Positions 32,650 to 41,715 of a stretch of 64,000 nt of DNA are shown piece after piece. Numbering within the stretch: position 1 is the stretch's first letter; the number at the start of each line of letters is the position of its first letter. Made by a program: the position numbers and the translations under genes. The DNA is from Tabrizicola sp. (lineage in GTDB: Bacteria; Pseudomonadota; Alphaproteobacteria; Rhodobacterales; Rhodobacteraceae): NCBI RefSeq assembly GCF_022842145.1, contig NZ_JALHQD010000008.1:166424-230423 (forward strand), written 5' to 3'. The notes under the pieces were generated by a model. It saw nothing but the letters and a program-made list of their open reading frames with translations, was not told the origin of the DNA and ran no database searches.

Positions 32650-33795
32650 ATGGCACCCCTCGACGGCATCCTGATCCTGGACCTGACGCATGTGCTGGCG
32701 GGGCCCTTCTGCACCCAGACCCTGCAGGACCTGGGCGCGCGGGTGATCAAGGTCGAGCGACCGGGGACAGGCGATGACACCCGCGCCTTCCCGCCCTTCG
32801 TCGACGGGGAAAGCGCCTACTTCGCCACGCTGAACGCCGGCAAGCAGTCCATTGCGCTGGACCTGAAGGCTGACACCGACCGGGCAATCTTCGAGCGGCT
32901 GGCGGCGCGCGCCGATGTGCTGGTGGAGAACTACCGCCCCGGCGTGATGGCGCGACTGGGCTACGGGTGGGAGGTGCTGCACGCGCGCCATCCGCGGCTG
33001 GTCTATGCCTCGGTCTCGGGTTTCGGGCAGACCGGGCCCGATGCGATGAAGCCGGCCTATGACATGGTGGTGCAGGCCCGCGGCGGGGTGATGTCGATCA
33101 CCGGAGAGTCGGGTGGCCCTCCGGTCCGGGTCGGGGCCAGCATCGGCGACATCGTTGCCGGAATGTATCTGGCGCAAGGGGTGCTTGCGGCGCTTTACCA
33201 GCGCGAAAAGACCGGCGAGGGCGCTTTCATCGACGTCGCGATGCTGGACAGCCAGCTTGCGATCCAGGAACACGCCGTCGCCATTGCTTCCGCCACCGGC
33301 GTCGCGCCCGGGCCGACAGGCGCGCGGCATCCGACAATCACCCCCTTCGCCACCTACCGCGCGTCGGACGGCTTCGTGGTGATCGCGGCGGGCAATGACG
33401 CGATGTTCGGCAAGCTGTGCGACGTCCTGGGCCTGGGCATCGGCGATGACCCGCGTTTTGCCACGAACGCCGCGCGCTGCGAGAACCATGCCTTGATGAA
33501 ACGGATGATCGAGACGGTGACACTGGTCCAGCCCGTCGCGCATTGGCTGGAAGTGCTGGATCTGGCAGGTCTCCCGACCGCGCGGGTGCAGGACATGGTC
33601 GAGGTGCTGGCCGACCCGCAGATACGCGCCCGGAACATGGTCTTGCCGGTGATGCCGCACGCAGGAGGTCCGACCTTCACCGCCACCGGCAACCCGATCA
33701 AGATGTCCACCCTGCCCGAGGTCGCCGCCCTGCCCCCGGCGCCACGACTGGACGGCGACAGGGCGGCGATCCTGGCCTGGTTGGACCAGGGTTAG
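32650..33795 (+). CDS. CaiB/BaiF-family CoA transferase
   Basis: A 381-residue class III CoA transferase: ILDLTHVLAGPFCTQTLQDLGARVIKVE at its start, the catalytic aspartate region FIDVAMLDSQ near residue 202, and VENYRPGVMARLGYG. The reaction transfers CoA between carboxylic acids; the acids are not evident. I prefer the ATG at 32650, which has GGAGAG 5 bases upstream, over an in-frame ATG at 32638. It converges with a small membrane-protein gene with 4 bases overlap. Confidence 0.85.
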   Translation: MAPLDGILILDLTHVLAGPFCTQTLQDLGARVIKVERPGTGDDTRAFPPFVDGESAYFATLNAGKQSIALDLKADTDRAIFERLAARADVLVENYRPGVMARLGYGWEVLHARHPRLVYASVSGFGQTGPDAMKPAYDMVVQARGGVMSITGESGGPPVRVGASIGDIVAGMYLAQGVLAALYQREKTGEGAFIDVAMLDSQLAIQEHAVAIASATGVAPGPTGARHPTITPFATYRASDGFVVIAAGNDAMFGKLCDVLGLGIGDDPRFATNAARCENHALMKRMIETVTLVQPVAHWLEVLDLAGLPTARVQDMVEVLADPQIRARNMVLPVMPHAGGPTFTATGNPIKMSTLPEVAALPPAPRLDGDRAAILAWLDQG

Positions 33796-34214
33796 GCCAC
33801 GACAGCAGCCCGCCCGCGCCGCATCGGCACCAGGAACAGCGCCAGGAACACCAGGTTCGGCACCACGTTCAGCGCCGCCCCCGACGCGACGGAGCCCGTG
33901 CTGTCCACTACGAACCAGGCCAGCACGGAGCTGCGAATGATTCCCCGCACGGCATCCGGCGCGCGCTCCAGCGGTTCACCGGCCAGTTGCCAGATCATCA
34001 GCCCCCAGCCCAGCATGACCCCACCGCCGATGGCGAAGGCCAGCCGCGTTTCGGGAAGGCCAAGGGTCTGGGCCTGATCCAGCGGCCAGATCAGGATGTC
34101 GGCCAGAAGCCGCATCGGCAGGTTCAGCGCCGGAAGCGCCGCCAGCGCCAGCGCCGCCCCGGTGATCATCGTGACACCTGCGGCAAAGCGCAGGCCTTTC
34201 TGTTCGGATGTCAT
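33792..34214 (-). CDS. Four-helix membrane protein
   Basis: A 140-residue inner-membrane protein with four hydrophobic segments (VTMITGAALALAALPAL, FAIGGGVMLGWGLMIW, VLAWFVVDSTGSVASG, VVPNLVFLALFLVP). No motif points to a function. It is divergent from an XRE-family regulator 125 bases away and is probably its target. Confidence 0.65.
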   Translation of the reverse strand: MTSEQKGLRFAAGVTMITGAALALAALPALNLPMRLLADILIWPLDQAQTLGLPETRLAFAIGGGVMLGWGLMIWQLAGEPLERAPDAVRGIIRSSVLAWFVVDSTGSVASGAALNVVPNLVFLALFLVPMRRGRAAVVA

Positions 34215-34277
34215 CTTCGCTCTCCTTGGTTTGACTGGCGCCAGCAAAGCGCGTGCGGGGAAGCGAACCAATTCCCT

Positions 34278-34295
34278 GCAAGGTAAGTGTCTTGC
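34278..34295. promoter_or_regulatory. Candidate operator between a divergent gene pair
   Basis: An inverted repeat GCAAG-N8-CTTGC lies midway between the membrane-protein start (34214) and the XRE-regulator start (34340). Arms are only 5 bp, so this is a weak candidate. Confidence 0.28.
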
Positions 34296-34339
34296 TGCTT
34301 TGGCCGCGCTAAGCTGGGACATCGAACAGCGGAGGCCCC

Positions 34340-35104
34340 ATGCACGACTTTCCAACCGCGCTTCGTCAGTGGCGACGTGTCCGGCGGCTCAGCCAGTTGG
34401 ACCTTGCCTCCGAGGCCGAGGTCTCGCCCCGCCACCTGGCCTTTCTGGAAACGGGGCGGTCGCGCCCCTCACGCGGGATGGTCCTGCGGCTGGCGGAGGT
34501 GATGGGCCTGCCGCGCGGTGACCAGAACGGCCTTCTGGCGGCCGCAGGGTTCAGCCCGCAATTCCCGGTCCTGCCCTTGGGCGCCGAGGAGATGGCCCAG
34601 GTCCGTGCCGCGATGGGCTGGATGATCGACCGCCACGCGCCCTACCCCGCACTGATCCTGGACCGGCTTTGGCGGATCCTGGCGCTGAACGGGCCAGCGC
34701 AGCGTCTGTTCGGCCCGGCAGGGTTTACCGAGGGTGCGAGCCTGCTTGACGCCCTCTCCGACCCGACGGTCTTTGCGGGGCTGATCGAAAACTGGGTCGA
34801 GGTCGGCCACCACACCGCCTTGCGGCTGAGGGCGGAAAGCACACGCGCGGGCGGGATCGCGGCGCTGGACCGGGCCGTCGCGGCCCTGCTGGCAAACCCC
34901 GACATCGCCGCACACCAGCCCCGCTCGACGGGCCGGGCGGTCCTGCCCACGGTCTACCGGATGGGCGAACGGCGGTTGGCTCTGTTTTCCACCTACGCCC
35001 AGTTCGGCGCGGCCGAGGAGGTGGCGCTGTCGGACATCAAGATCGAACTGATGTTTCCCGGCGACGACGCGGCCAGGGCGGCACTGGAGGGTCTGGCAGG
35101 TTAA
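34340..35104 (+). CDS. XRE-family regulator with MmyB-like ligand domain
   Basis: A 254-residue transcription factor. Residues 5-60 form an XRE helix-turn-helix (RRLSQLDLASEAEVSPRHLA, FLETGRSRPSRGM). The rest is the MmyB-like domain, with PYPALILDRLWRILALNGPA at about 97-116 and LFSTYAQFGAAEEVALSDIKIE near the end, which in MmyB binds fatty acids. Divergent from the small membrane-protein gene. The 271 bases after it hold no gene that I can see, only an imperfect hairpin near 35175. Confidence 0.82.
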   Translation: MHDFPTALRQWRRVRRLSQLDLASEAEVSPRHLAFLETGRSRPSRGMVLRLAEVMGLPRGDQNGLLAAAGFSPQFPVLPLGAEEMAQVRAAMGWMIDRHAPYPALILDRLWRILALNGPAQRLFGPAGFTEGASLLDALSDPTVFAGLIENWVEVGHHTALRLRAESTRAGGIAALDRAVAALLANPDIAAHQPRSTGRAVLPTVYRMGERRLALFSTYAQFGAAEEVALSDIKIELMFPGDDAARAALEGLAG

Positions 35105-35375
35105 TCCTGTGTGAGCAGCAATCTGGGTCTCACGCAGTCGCGGAAAGAACGCGGCCGCGCCCGGGCCGCAACTTGGTTGCCTGATGGTGGCAAACCAGCC
35201 CCGTTGGGAATCTGTCCGCGGATGTGCAAGGCATTTTGCGGCGGACCTGCGGGCGGTTAGGCGGCGTCCATGCCCGTCCGCAGTCTGGACCCGACCGCCC
35301 GATGACGGAATGGCGCTGTCAGTTGCCGCATTCAACCATTGCTGCCCGCTGAACCCGGATTAGAACCGATGCAGA

Positions 35376-35792
35376 ATGACCAGCACGGCTGCCATCCGCA
35401 TCGACGCGCAGGACTGCGCCCCCGCCCGCTGGGATGATCCGGCGCGTGGCAGCTTAGCGTGGCGGATGCTGATTTCGGCCGATGTGACGCCCACCGCCGG
35501 CCTGGTCTGCGGCGTGGCGGAAATGCTTCCGGGCGAGACCTTTGCGCTGCACCGCCATGCCGAGCCCGAGGTCTACTTCGGGCTTGAGGGCGAGGGCATC
35601 GTCATGATCGACGGGGTCCCCTATCGGCTGGCGCCCGGCGTGGCACTTTACATCCCCTCGATGGCCGAGCATGGCGTACCCGAGGCCACCGGGCCGCTTC
35701 GCTGGTTCTACACCTTCGCCCGCGACCGTTTCGACCAGATCACCTACCACTTCACCCATGAAGACCCCGCTGCGGGGCAGAGGCCTGAATGA
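35376..35792 (+). CDS. Cupin-domain protein
   Basis: A 138-residue single-domain cupin. Motif 1 is complete: GETFALHRHAEPEVYFGLEG (His, His, Glu metal ligands); motif 2 is GVALYIPSMAEHGVPE with the fourth His. It overlaps the ASKHA/RamA-type gene by ATGA, so both are made together. Cupins include DMSP lyases and C1 enzymes; the partner suggests a role in C1 or methyl-group metabolism, but no assignment is safe. Confidence 0.78.
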   Translation: MTSTAAIRIDAQDCAPARWDDPARGSLAWRMLISADVTPTAGLVCGVAEMLPGETFALHRHAEPEVYFGLEGEGIVMIDGVPYRLAPGVALYIPSMAEHGVPEATGPLRWFYTFARDRFDQITYHFTHEDPAAGQRPE

Positions 35793-37837
35793 CTGCCGTA
35801 TCCGATCAGGACGCACTTGTGATCTTCACCCCCTCGGGCAAGCGGGGGCGCTTTGCGCTTGGCACTCCGGTGCTGACGGCGGCTAGGCAACTGGGGGTGG
35901 ACCTTGATTCGGTCTGCGGCGGGCGCGGGATCTGTTCCAAGTGCCAGATCACGCCGGGATATGGCGAGTTCTCCAAGCACGGGGTCACGGTCGAGGCTGA
36001 CGCCCTGTCGGAATGGAACGCGGTCGAGGATCGCTACAAGCGCATCCGCGGGCTGATCGACGGACGCCGTCTTGGCTGTCAGGCGAAGGTCATGGGCGAT
36101 GTGGTCATCGACGTGCCGCCGGAAAGCCAGGTCCACAAGCAGGTGGTCAGAAAGCGCGTCGAGGCGCGGGAGATCCGGATGGACCCTTCCGTCCACCTGC
36201 ATTTCGTCGAGGTGGCCGAGCCGGACATGCACGACCCCTCGGGCGATCTGGAACGCCTGTCGGACGCGTTGCGCGACCAGTGGGGGTTCCATGAGGTTAC
36301 CATCGATCTGCCCATCCTGACCACGCTGCAACCGACCCTGCGCAAGGGCGAGTGGAAGGTTACCGTCGCGCTGCACCAGGTGGCCGCAAGTGACACGCCG
36401 CGGATCATGCAGGTCTGGCCGGGGCTTTACGAGGGCTCGATCTACGGGGTGGCGGTGGACCTTGGGTCCACGACCATCGCGGGGCACCTGTGCGATCTGC
36501 GCACGGGGGCTGTGGTGGCATCCTCGGGGCTGATGAACCCGCAGATCCGTTTTGGCGAAGACCTGATGAGCCGGGTCAGCTATTCGATGATGAACCCCTC
36601 GGGCGCGGCCGAGATGACTTCGGCGGTGCGGCAGGCGATGAACACGCTCTTCGGCCAGCTTTGTGACGAGGCCAAGGTCGAGCGCGCGTTGATCATGGAT
36701 TCGGTCTTCGTCTGCAACCCGGTGATGCACCACCTGTTTCTCGGGATCGACCCTTACGAGCTGGGCCAGGCGCCCTTCGCGCTGGCAACCTCGAACGCGC
36801 TGCGCCTGACCGCGCGGGACCTTGACCTTCAGCTGCATCCGGCGGCGCGGGTCTATCTGCTGCCCTGCATCGCGGGCCATGTCGGCGCTGACGCAGCCGC
36901 CGTGGCGCTGTCGGAAGCGCCGGACAAGTCCGAGGACCTGATGCTGGTGGTCGACGTGGGCACCAATGCGGAAATCCTGCTGGGCAACACGACCAAGGTT
37001 CTCGCCTGTTCCTCGCCCACCGGCCCGGCCTTCGAGGGTGCGCAGATTTCCAGTGGCCAGCGCGCGGCACCGGGCGCCATCGAGCGGGTGGAAATCGATC
37101 CCCTCACCAAGGAGCCGCGCTTCAAGGTGATCGGCAGCGACCTCTGGTCCGACGATCCGGCCTTTGCGGCGGCGACGGCCACGACCGGCATCACCGGCAT
37201 CTGCGGGTCCGGCATCATCGAGATGGTGGCCGAGATGCGGATTGCGGGGATCGTCGATGCGCAAGGCTTGATCGGATCGCCGGAACAGACCGGGTCGGAG
37301 CGGCTGTTTCTGGACGGGCGGACCTACTCCTACCTCGTCCATGACGGCAGCGCCGAGGGTGGCCCGAAGATCACCGTCACCAACCGCGACATCCGGGAAA
37401 TCCAGATGGCCAAGGCCGCGCTTTACTCGGGCGCGCGCCTCCTGATGGACAAGTTCGAGGTCGACACCGTGGACCGGATCATCCTGGCCGGAGCCTTTGG
37501 CGCACACATCAGTCCCAAGCACGCGATGGTGCTGGGGATGATCCCCGACGTGCCCCTGGACAAGGTCTCATCAGCCGGGAACGCCGCCGGGACCGGCGCG
37601 CGGATCGCGCTTCTGAACCGGGCCGCGCGGGCCGAGATCGAAGCCACGGTGCGCGACATCCACAAGATCGAGACCGCCATTGAACCGCGCTTTCAGGAGC
37701 ATTTCGTCAATGCCTCGGCGATCCCGAACGCGGTCGAACCCTTCCCGCATCTGCTTTCGGTGGTGACGCTGCCCGATGTCAACTTCAACGCAAAGACCAG
37801 CGGAGACGACGGCGGTCGCAGGCGGCGCAGGGGCTAG
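35789..37837 (+). CDS. RamA-like corrinoid reactivation ferredoxin (ASKHA/DUF4445)
   Basis: A 682-residue protein that in known cases reduces inactive Co(II) corrinoid of methyltransferases at the cost of ATP. An N-terminal [2Fe-2S] ferredoxin domain is visible (DSVCGGRGICSKCQ near residues 39-52, last ligand Cys in GRRLGCQAK). A linker follows, then an ASKHA ATPase region starting YGVAVDLGSTTIAGHL near residue 218, with DVGTNAEILLGN and GICGSGIIE further on. The ATGA overlap ties it to the cupin gene. No corrinoid protein or methyltransferase is in the window, so its client must be encoded elsewhere. Confidence 0.8.
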   Translation: MTAVSDQDALVIFTPSGKRGRFALGTPVLTAARQLGVDLDSVCGGRGICSKCQITPGYGEFSKHGVTVEADALSEWNAVEDRYKRIRGLIDGRRLGCQAKVMGDVVIDVPPESQVHKQVVRKRVEAREIRMDPSVHLHFVEVAEPDMHDPSGDLERLSDALRDQWGFHEVTIDLPILTTLQPTLRKGEWKVTVALHQVAASDTPRIMQVWPGLYEGSIYGVAVDLGSTTIAGHLCDLRTGAVVASSGLMNPQIRFGEDLMSRVSYSMMNPSGAAEMTSAVRQAMNTLFGQLCDEAKVERALIMDSVFVCNPVMHHLFLGIDPYELGQAPFALATSNALRLTARDLDLQLHPAARVYLLPCIAGHVGADAAAVALSEAPDKSEDLMLVVDVGTNAEILLGNTTKVLACSSPTGPAFEGAQISSGQRAAPGAIERVEIDPLTKEPRFKVIGSDLWSDDPAFAAATATTGITGICGSGIIEMVAEMRIAGIVDAQGLIGSPEQTGSERLFLDGRTYSYLVHDGSAEGGPKITVTNRDIREIQMAKAALYSGARLLMDKFEVDTVDRIILAGAFGAHISPKHAMVLGMIPDVPLDKVSSAGNAAGTGARIALLNRAARAEIEATVRDIHKIETAIEPRFQEHFVNASAIPNAVEPFPHLLSVVTLPDVNFNAKTSGDDGGRRRRRG

Positions 37838-37888
37838 GTCGTCGGGCGAAGCCCTTGCACCTGCGGCCGAAATCCTTAACGTCGCCGC

Positions 37889-38422
37889 ATGGATGATCCC
37901 GTCGCCGACCTGATCGCAAGATGCGCTGCTGCGGACCGGAATGCGTTCCGCCAGCTTTATCGCGACAGCTCGGCGAAACTCATGGGTGTTCTCTTGCGTA
38001 TCCTCAAGGAACGCGGAGAGGCGGAGGATGCCTTGCAGGAAGTCTATACACGGGTCTGGTTGCGCGCCGGTCGCTATGATCCGGCGAAGGGCCGGGGCAT
38101 GACCTGGCTGATCGCCATCGCGCGCAACCTTGCCATCGACCGGCTGCGGGCGCGGCCCGAGGCCACGTCGGACGACGGGCTGGATACCGTGCAGGACAAC
38201 GCCCCCCGCGCCGAGACGCGTCTTGTGGCCCAGGGCGAGGCACGCCGTATGGCCGATTGCTTCGGCACGCTCGAGCCCGACAAGGCCGAGGCGGTGAAGG
38301 GAGCCTATCTGAACGGATTGTCCTACCTGGATCTTGCCGCGCGCCATGCGGTGCCCTTGAACACGATGCGGACCTGGCTGCGGCGCAGTCTTCTGAAGCT
38401 GAAGGAGTGTCTGGACACATGA
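37889..38422 (+). CDS. ECF-family RNA polymerase sigma factor
   Basis: A 177-residue sigma-70 family protein with region 2 (AFRQLYRDSSAKLMGVLLRIL, EDALQEVYTRVW, GRGMTWLIAIARNLAIDRLR) and region 4 (NGLSYLDLAARHAVPLNTMRTWLRRSLLKLKECL). It overlaps the anti-sigma gene by ATGA. Together with the fasciclin gene this resembles the SigK/RskA-type sets. The ATG at 37889 starts just before region 2. Confidence 0.9.
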   Translation: MDDPVADLIARCAAADRNAFRQLYRDSSAKLMGVLLRILKERGEAEDALQEVYTRVWLRAGRYDPAKGRGMTWLIAIARNLAIDRLRARPEATSDDGLDTVQDNAPRAETRLVAQGEARRMADCFGTLEPDKAEAVKGAYLNGLSYLDLAARHAVPLNTMRTWLRRSLLKLKECLDT

Positions 38423-39072
38423 CCGACACTCCCCTTACCCCGCAGGAAGCCGAAGACGCGCTGGCCGCCGAATATGTGCTGGGCGTGCTGGACCTTGCCG
38501 AGCGCAGCGAAGTCGAGGCGCGGCTCAAGCGCGACGCGGGCTTTGCTGCGCGGGTCACGGCCTGGGAAAACCGACTTGCGGGGCTGAACGACGGTTTCGA
38601 CGAGGTCCCTGCCCCAAGGCTTTTGCCGCAGATCGAGGCGCGGCTTTTCCCCAAGGCCGCACCCCGTCGCAGGTCGGGTCTGTTCGGCTGGCTGGCCGGG
38701 GGGCTGATCGCCGCCTCGCTGGCCCTGGTCAGCGTGACCATCCTGGCCCCGCCCCGGGCCGACCGGGTTGCGACCCTTGCCACCGCCGACAACCGCCTGG
38801 CCTATGCGGTCACGCATTTCGGCGGCAGTCTGCAGGTCACCCGCGTGGCCGGGGTCCCTGCCGTCCCGGGTCAGGTGCACGAGCTTTGGGTCATCGCCCC
38901 CGGCGCAGCCCCTGTATCGCTGGGTCTCTTGCAGGACCGCCCGCTGGTCGTCGCCTACCCGGTGCCGCCCGCAGGCTTCGTCCTTGCCGTGTCGATCGAA
39001 CCCGAGGGCGGCTCGCCCACCGGCGCGCCGACCGGGCCGGTGATCCTGACCGCCGAGATCGGCGAGACCTGA
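38419..39072 (+). CDS. Anti-sigma factor, RskA/ZAS-like
   Basis: A 217-residue single-pass membrane protein. The N-terminal cytoplasmic part has the anti-sigma helix pattern (AAEYVLGVLDLAERSEVEARLKRD, then FAARVTAWENRLAGLND). One transmembrane helix spans about residues 92-113 (LFGWLAGGLIAASLALVSVTIL). The periplasmic RskA domain follows, with VPGQVHELWVIAPGAAPVSLG. Start ATG 38419 overlaps the sigma stop. It holds the sigma factor inactive until signalled. Confidence 0.85.
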   Translation: MTDTPLTPQEAEDALAAEYVLGVLDLAERSEVEARLKRDAGFAARVTAWENRLAGLNDGFDEVPAPRLLPQIEARLFPKAAPRRRSGLFGWLAGGLIAASLALVSVTILAPPRADRVATLATADNRLAYAVTHFGGSLQVTRVAGVPAVPGQVHELWVIAPGAAPVSLGLLQDRPLVVAYPVPPAGFVLAVSIEPEGGSPTGAPTGPVILTAEIGET

Positions 39073-39179
39073 TCACGAAAACGCGAGCCGGACCCCCGGC
39101 TGAAACTTCGTCAAAAAGCTTCCGTTGCTTCGGATGTGAGGCGGGAATGACCCCGCCCGAACCCCGAAGGGAGCTACCG

Positions 39180-39725
39180 ATGAAAGCCTTGAAACTTGCG
39201 ACCGCGATCCTTGCCCTGTCGACCGGCATGGCACTGGCCGAAAACCCGATGGTGGGCGGCGCTGCGATGTACGAAGACAAGAACATCGTCGAAAACGCGG
39301 TCAACTCCAAGGACCACACCACCCTTGTCGCCGCCGTCCAGGCTGCCGGTCTGGTCGAGACGCTGTCGGGTGAAGGCCCCTTCACCGTCTTCGCGCCGAC
39401 CAACGAAGCCTTTGCCAAGCTGCCCGCGGGCACCGTGGAGACCCTGCTGAAGCCGGAAAACAAGGATCAGCTGACCAAGATCCTGACCTGCCATGTCGTC
39501 GCGGCGGACGCGATGTCGGATGCGATCATGAAGATGGTCGATGACGACAAGGGCGCACACCCGGTCAAGACCGTGGGCGGCTGCGAGTTCACCGCGATGT
39601 ACGAAGGCGACAAGATCATGATCAAGGACGGTCAGGGCAACGTCGCCAACGTCACCATCGCCGACGTCAAGCAGTCGAACGGCGTCATCCACGTGATCGA
39701 CACGGTCCTGCTGCCGGCCATGTGA
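39180..39725 (+). CDS. Secreted fasciclin (FAS1) domain protein
   Basis: A 181-residue exported protein: signal peptide (residues 1-20, ALA/EN), then one FAS1 domain with the H1 motif GPFTVFAPTNEAFAKLP and H2 ADVKQSNGVIHVIDTVLLP. FAS1 domains serve in adhesion and envelope or oxidative-stress responses. It lies 107 bases after the anti-sigma gene with its own ribosome site (GAAGGGAG) and is the likely target of the sigma factor. The ATG is at 39180. Confidence 0.88.
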   Translation: MKALKLATAILALSTGMALAENPMVGGAAMYEDKNIVENAVNSKDHTTLVAAVQAAGLVETLSGEGPFTVFAPTNEAFAKLPAGTVETLLKPENKDQLTKILTCHVVAADAMSDAIMKMVDDDKGAHPVKTVGGCEFTAMYEGDKIMIKDGQGNVANVTIADVKQSNGVIHVIDTVLLPAM

Positions 39726-39871
39726 TCCTGTCATCGGACTGCAGGGATGGTCACTCATCCTTGCGGTCCGGCCCGGGTCCGGGGGTCAAGTCATGTCCCC
39801 ATCTTGCAACCCTCGGTCTCGGCAGGTCTTCGGGCGCAAGCCCGGAGACCTTTGTTCATTCCGGACAAACG

Positions 39872-39893
39872 AAAAGGCCGCCCGAAGGCGGCC
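39872..39893 (-). terminator. Rho-independent terminator of the DUF4167 gene
   Basis: Read on the minus strand: GGCCGCC, loop TTCG, GGCGGCC, then TTTTC. Perfect 7-bp GC stem with a stable tetraloop and a T-run, 12 bases after the stop codon. Confidence 0.8.
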
Positions 39894-39905
39894 CTGGGTC
39901 CGGGT

Positions 39906-40679
39906 CTACTCGGCCGCTTCCTTTGGCGGCTCGCCATCGGGCTTTTCGCTCTTTGGCTTGCGCGGTCCGCGCGACCGGCGTGCGCGTTCTTCTTTCTGAG
40001 CGGCATCTGGCGCGATGGCCTGCGGTGTTTCCACCTCGGTCCGGCTGCCCGAGGATTCCGGGGTTTCGATCAGCCCGCTGTCGTCGCTGTCCAGCTCGAT
40101 CACAAGCACCGGTTCCTCGGACGGGAAACTGCGCTCTTCGCGGAAGTCGCGGTTGAAGTCCTGCCGACGCTCGCCCCGGTCGTTGCGGTCGCCGCGATCG
40201 CGGTCGTTGCGCTCGCCCCGGTCGCGGCGGTCCTGGCCATCCTGGCGGTCGCCACGGGGCTGACCATTCTGGCCGTTCCCGTTCTGCTGACCACCCTGGT
40301 GGCCATTGTGCTGACCGCCTTGCTGGCCGCCCTGCTGACCACCTTGCTGGCCACCTTGCTGGCCACCTTGGCCACCCTGCTGGCCACCGCTTTGCTGGAA
40401 CTGCTGCTGCCGGGCTTCCTGCTCGGCTGCCATTTCCTTCATCGCTTCGGCCAGCATCCGGGTGTAATGCTCGGCATGCTGCAGGAAGTTCTCGGCCGCC
40501 ACGCGGTCGTTCGACAACTGGGCGTCGCGCGCCAGCATCTGGTACTTCTCGATGATCTGCTGCGGCGTACCACGGACCTTGCCCTCGGGACCCGAGGAGT
40601 CGAAGACGCGGTTGATGATGTTGCCGAGGGTGCGCGGGCGGTTCTGGCTGGAACGCGAGCGTTTCTTGGAGGAGCGCAT
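39906..40679 (-). CDS. DUF4167-domain protein with GGQQ repeats
   Basis: A 257-residue protein. The N-terminal about 85 residues form the DUF4167 domain (basic start MRSSKKRSRSSQNRPRTLGN, then helical VRGTPQQIIEKYQMLARDAQ and HYTRMLAEAM). The middle (97-139) is a Gly/Gln repeat, then Arg/Asp-rich and acidic stretches and a basic tail. This low-complexity make-up resembles RNA-binding or condensate-forming proteins. DUF4167 is nearly confined to alphaproteobacteria. It lies downstream of prmC/prfA on the same strand, with its own terminator. Confidence 0.85.
   Translation of the reverse strand: MRSSKKRSRSSQNRPRTLGNIINRVFDSSGPEGKVRGTPQQIIEKYQMLARDAQLSNDRVAAENFLQHAEHYTRMLAEAMKEMAAEQEARQQQFQQSGGQQGGQGGQQGGQQGGQQGGQQGGQHNGHQGGQQNGNGQNGQPRGDRQDGQDRRDRGERNDRDRGDRNDRGERRQDFNRDFREERSFPSEEPVLVIELDSDDSGLIETPESSGSRTEVETPQAIAPDAAQKEERARRSRGPRKPKSEKPDGEPPKEAAE
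40263..40391 (-). repeat. 12-base tandem repeat coding GGQQ
   Basis: Within the DUF4167 gene a 12-base unit coding Gly-Gly-Gln-Gln recurs in near-perfect tandem (CTGGCCACCTTG-type units on the plus strand), with diverged units at both ends. Copy number probably varies between strains. Confidence 0.75.
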
Positions 40680-40860
40680 CTGGTCCTTATGATGGCTTTG
40701 GCCTGCGACCGCCGCCCCTCATGGGCAGCAAATCAGGGTCAGCAGGGCCGGGGCAGTATGTCATCGTCAGGTGGGAACCCGCGGCTGACAGAGGTCAATA
40801 ACCACAGGCTTTCCCATGTGACAAGGGATAATTGTGGATTTGCGGTGGAATCGGCACGGT

Positions 40861-41715
40861 TCAGGCCGCGCCGCACGCATCACCAGCGGGCTTTACGCCT
40901 GCAACAACCCGGTCGCGCCCGTCCATGTCGGGCAGGACCCGGATCTGCTCCAGCCCCGCCTCGGCAAAAAGCGCGCTGACCGCGGGCCCCTGCGTCGGCC
41001 CGATCTCGACCAGAAGGCGGCCCCCCGGCATCAACCGCGCCCCTGCCCCGCGGGTGATGGCGCGGTAGGCATCCAGCCCGTCGCCGCCGGGGCTTAACGC
41101 GAGGTGCGGCTCCCAGTCGCGGACCTCGGGGGCCAGGGTCGGCATTTCGTCGGCGGCGATATAGGGCGGGTTCGACACGATCAGGTCATAGGCCCCGGTC
41201 ACGCTGGTCAGCCAGTCGGACTTGCGGAAGCGCGCGCGCGCCTCCAGCCCCAGGTCGCGGGTGTTGCCCATCGCGACCTCAAGTGCTGCGTCCGAGATGT
41301 CGGTCCCCAGCCCCCGCGCCAAGGGCATGCCCTTCAGGCAGGACAGAAGGATGCAGCCCGTACCGGTCCCCAGGTCGAGCAGCTTGAGAAACGGCTCGGA
41401 CAGCGCCTCGGCCACCAGGGTTTCCGTTTCCGGCCGCGGATCAAGGGTGTCGCGCGTGACGCGGAACGACAGCCCCCAGAAAAGGCGCCGCCCGGTGATC
41501 TGCGCCACCGGCTGTCGGGCGATCCGGGATTGGAGGGCGGCGTTGTAGTCAGCCTCCTGCGGCGGCGTCATGTCGTCCTGCAGCTTCAGAGTCAGCCGGT
41601 CATGGCCGATCCCCAGCGCGTGGGCCAGAAGCACCCGCGCATCGCGGGCAGCATCCTCGATTCCGGCCTCCCGCAACAGCGGAACGGCACGGCGCAGAGC
41701 ATCCTGGGCGATCAT
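40861..41715 (-). CDS. prmC: Release factor glutamine methyltransferase
   Basis: Methylates the glutamine of the GGQ motif in RF1 and RF2. The 284 residues show the N-terminal helical domain, the SAM motif [16 protein letters not shown] near residue 112 and the catalytic IVSNPPYIA near residue 178. The ATG overlaps the stop of prfA (ATGA), its substrate's gene, an arrangement known from many bacteria. Confidence 0.95.
   Translation of the reverse strand: MIAQDALRRAVPLLREAGIEDAARDARVLLAHALGIGHDRLTLKLQDDMTPPQEADYNAALQSRIARQPVAQITGRRLFWGLSFRVTRDTLDPRPETETLVAEALSEPFLKLLDLGTGTGCILLSCLKGMPLARGLGTDISDAALEVAMGNTRDLGLEARARFRKSDWLTSVTGAYDLIVSNPPYIAADEMPTLAPEVRDWEPHLALSPGGDGLDAYRAITRGAGARLMPGGRLLVEIGPTQGPAVSALFAEAGLEQIRVLPDMDGRDRVVAGVKPAGDACGAA

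Noticed and set aside
35105..35375. Possible riboswitch before the cupin/RamA-like unit
   Set aside because: Only an imperfect hairpin (TGGTTGCC/GGCAAACCA) near 35175; no cobalamin or SAM riboswitch core could be recognised.
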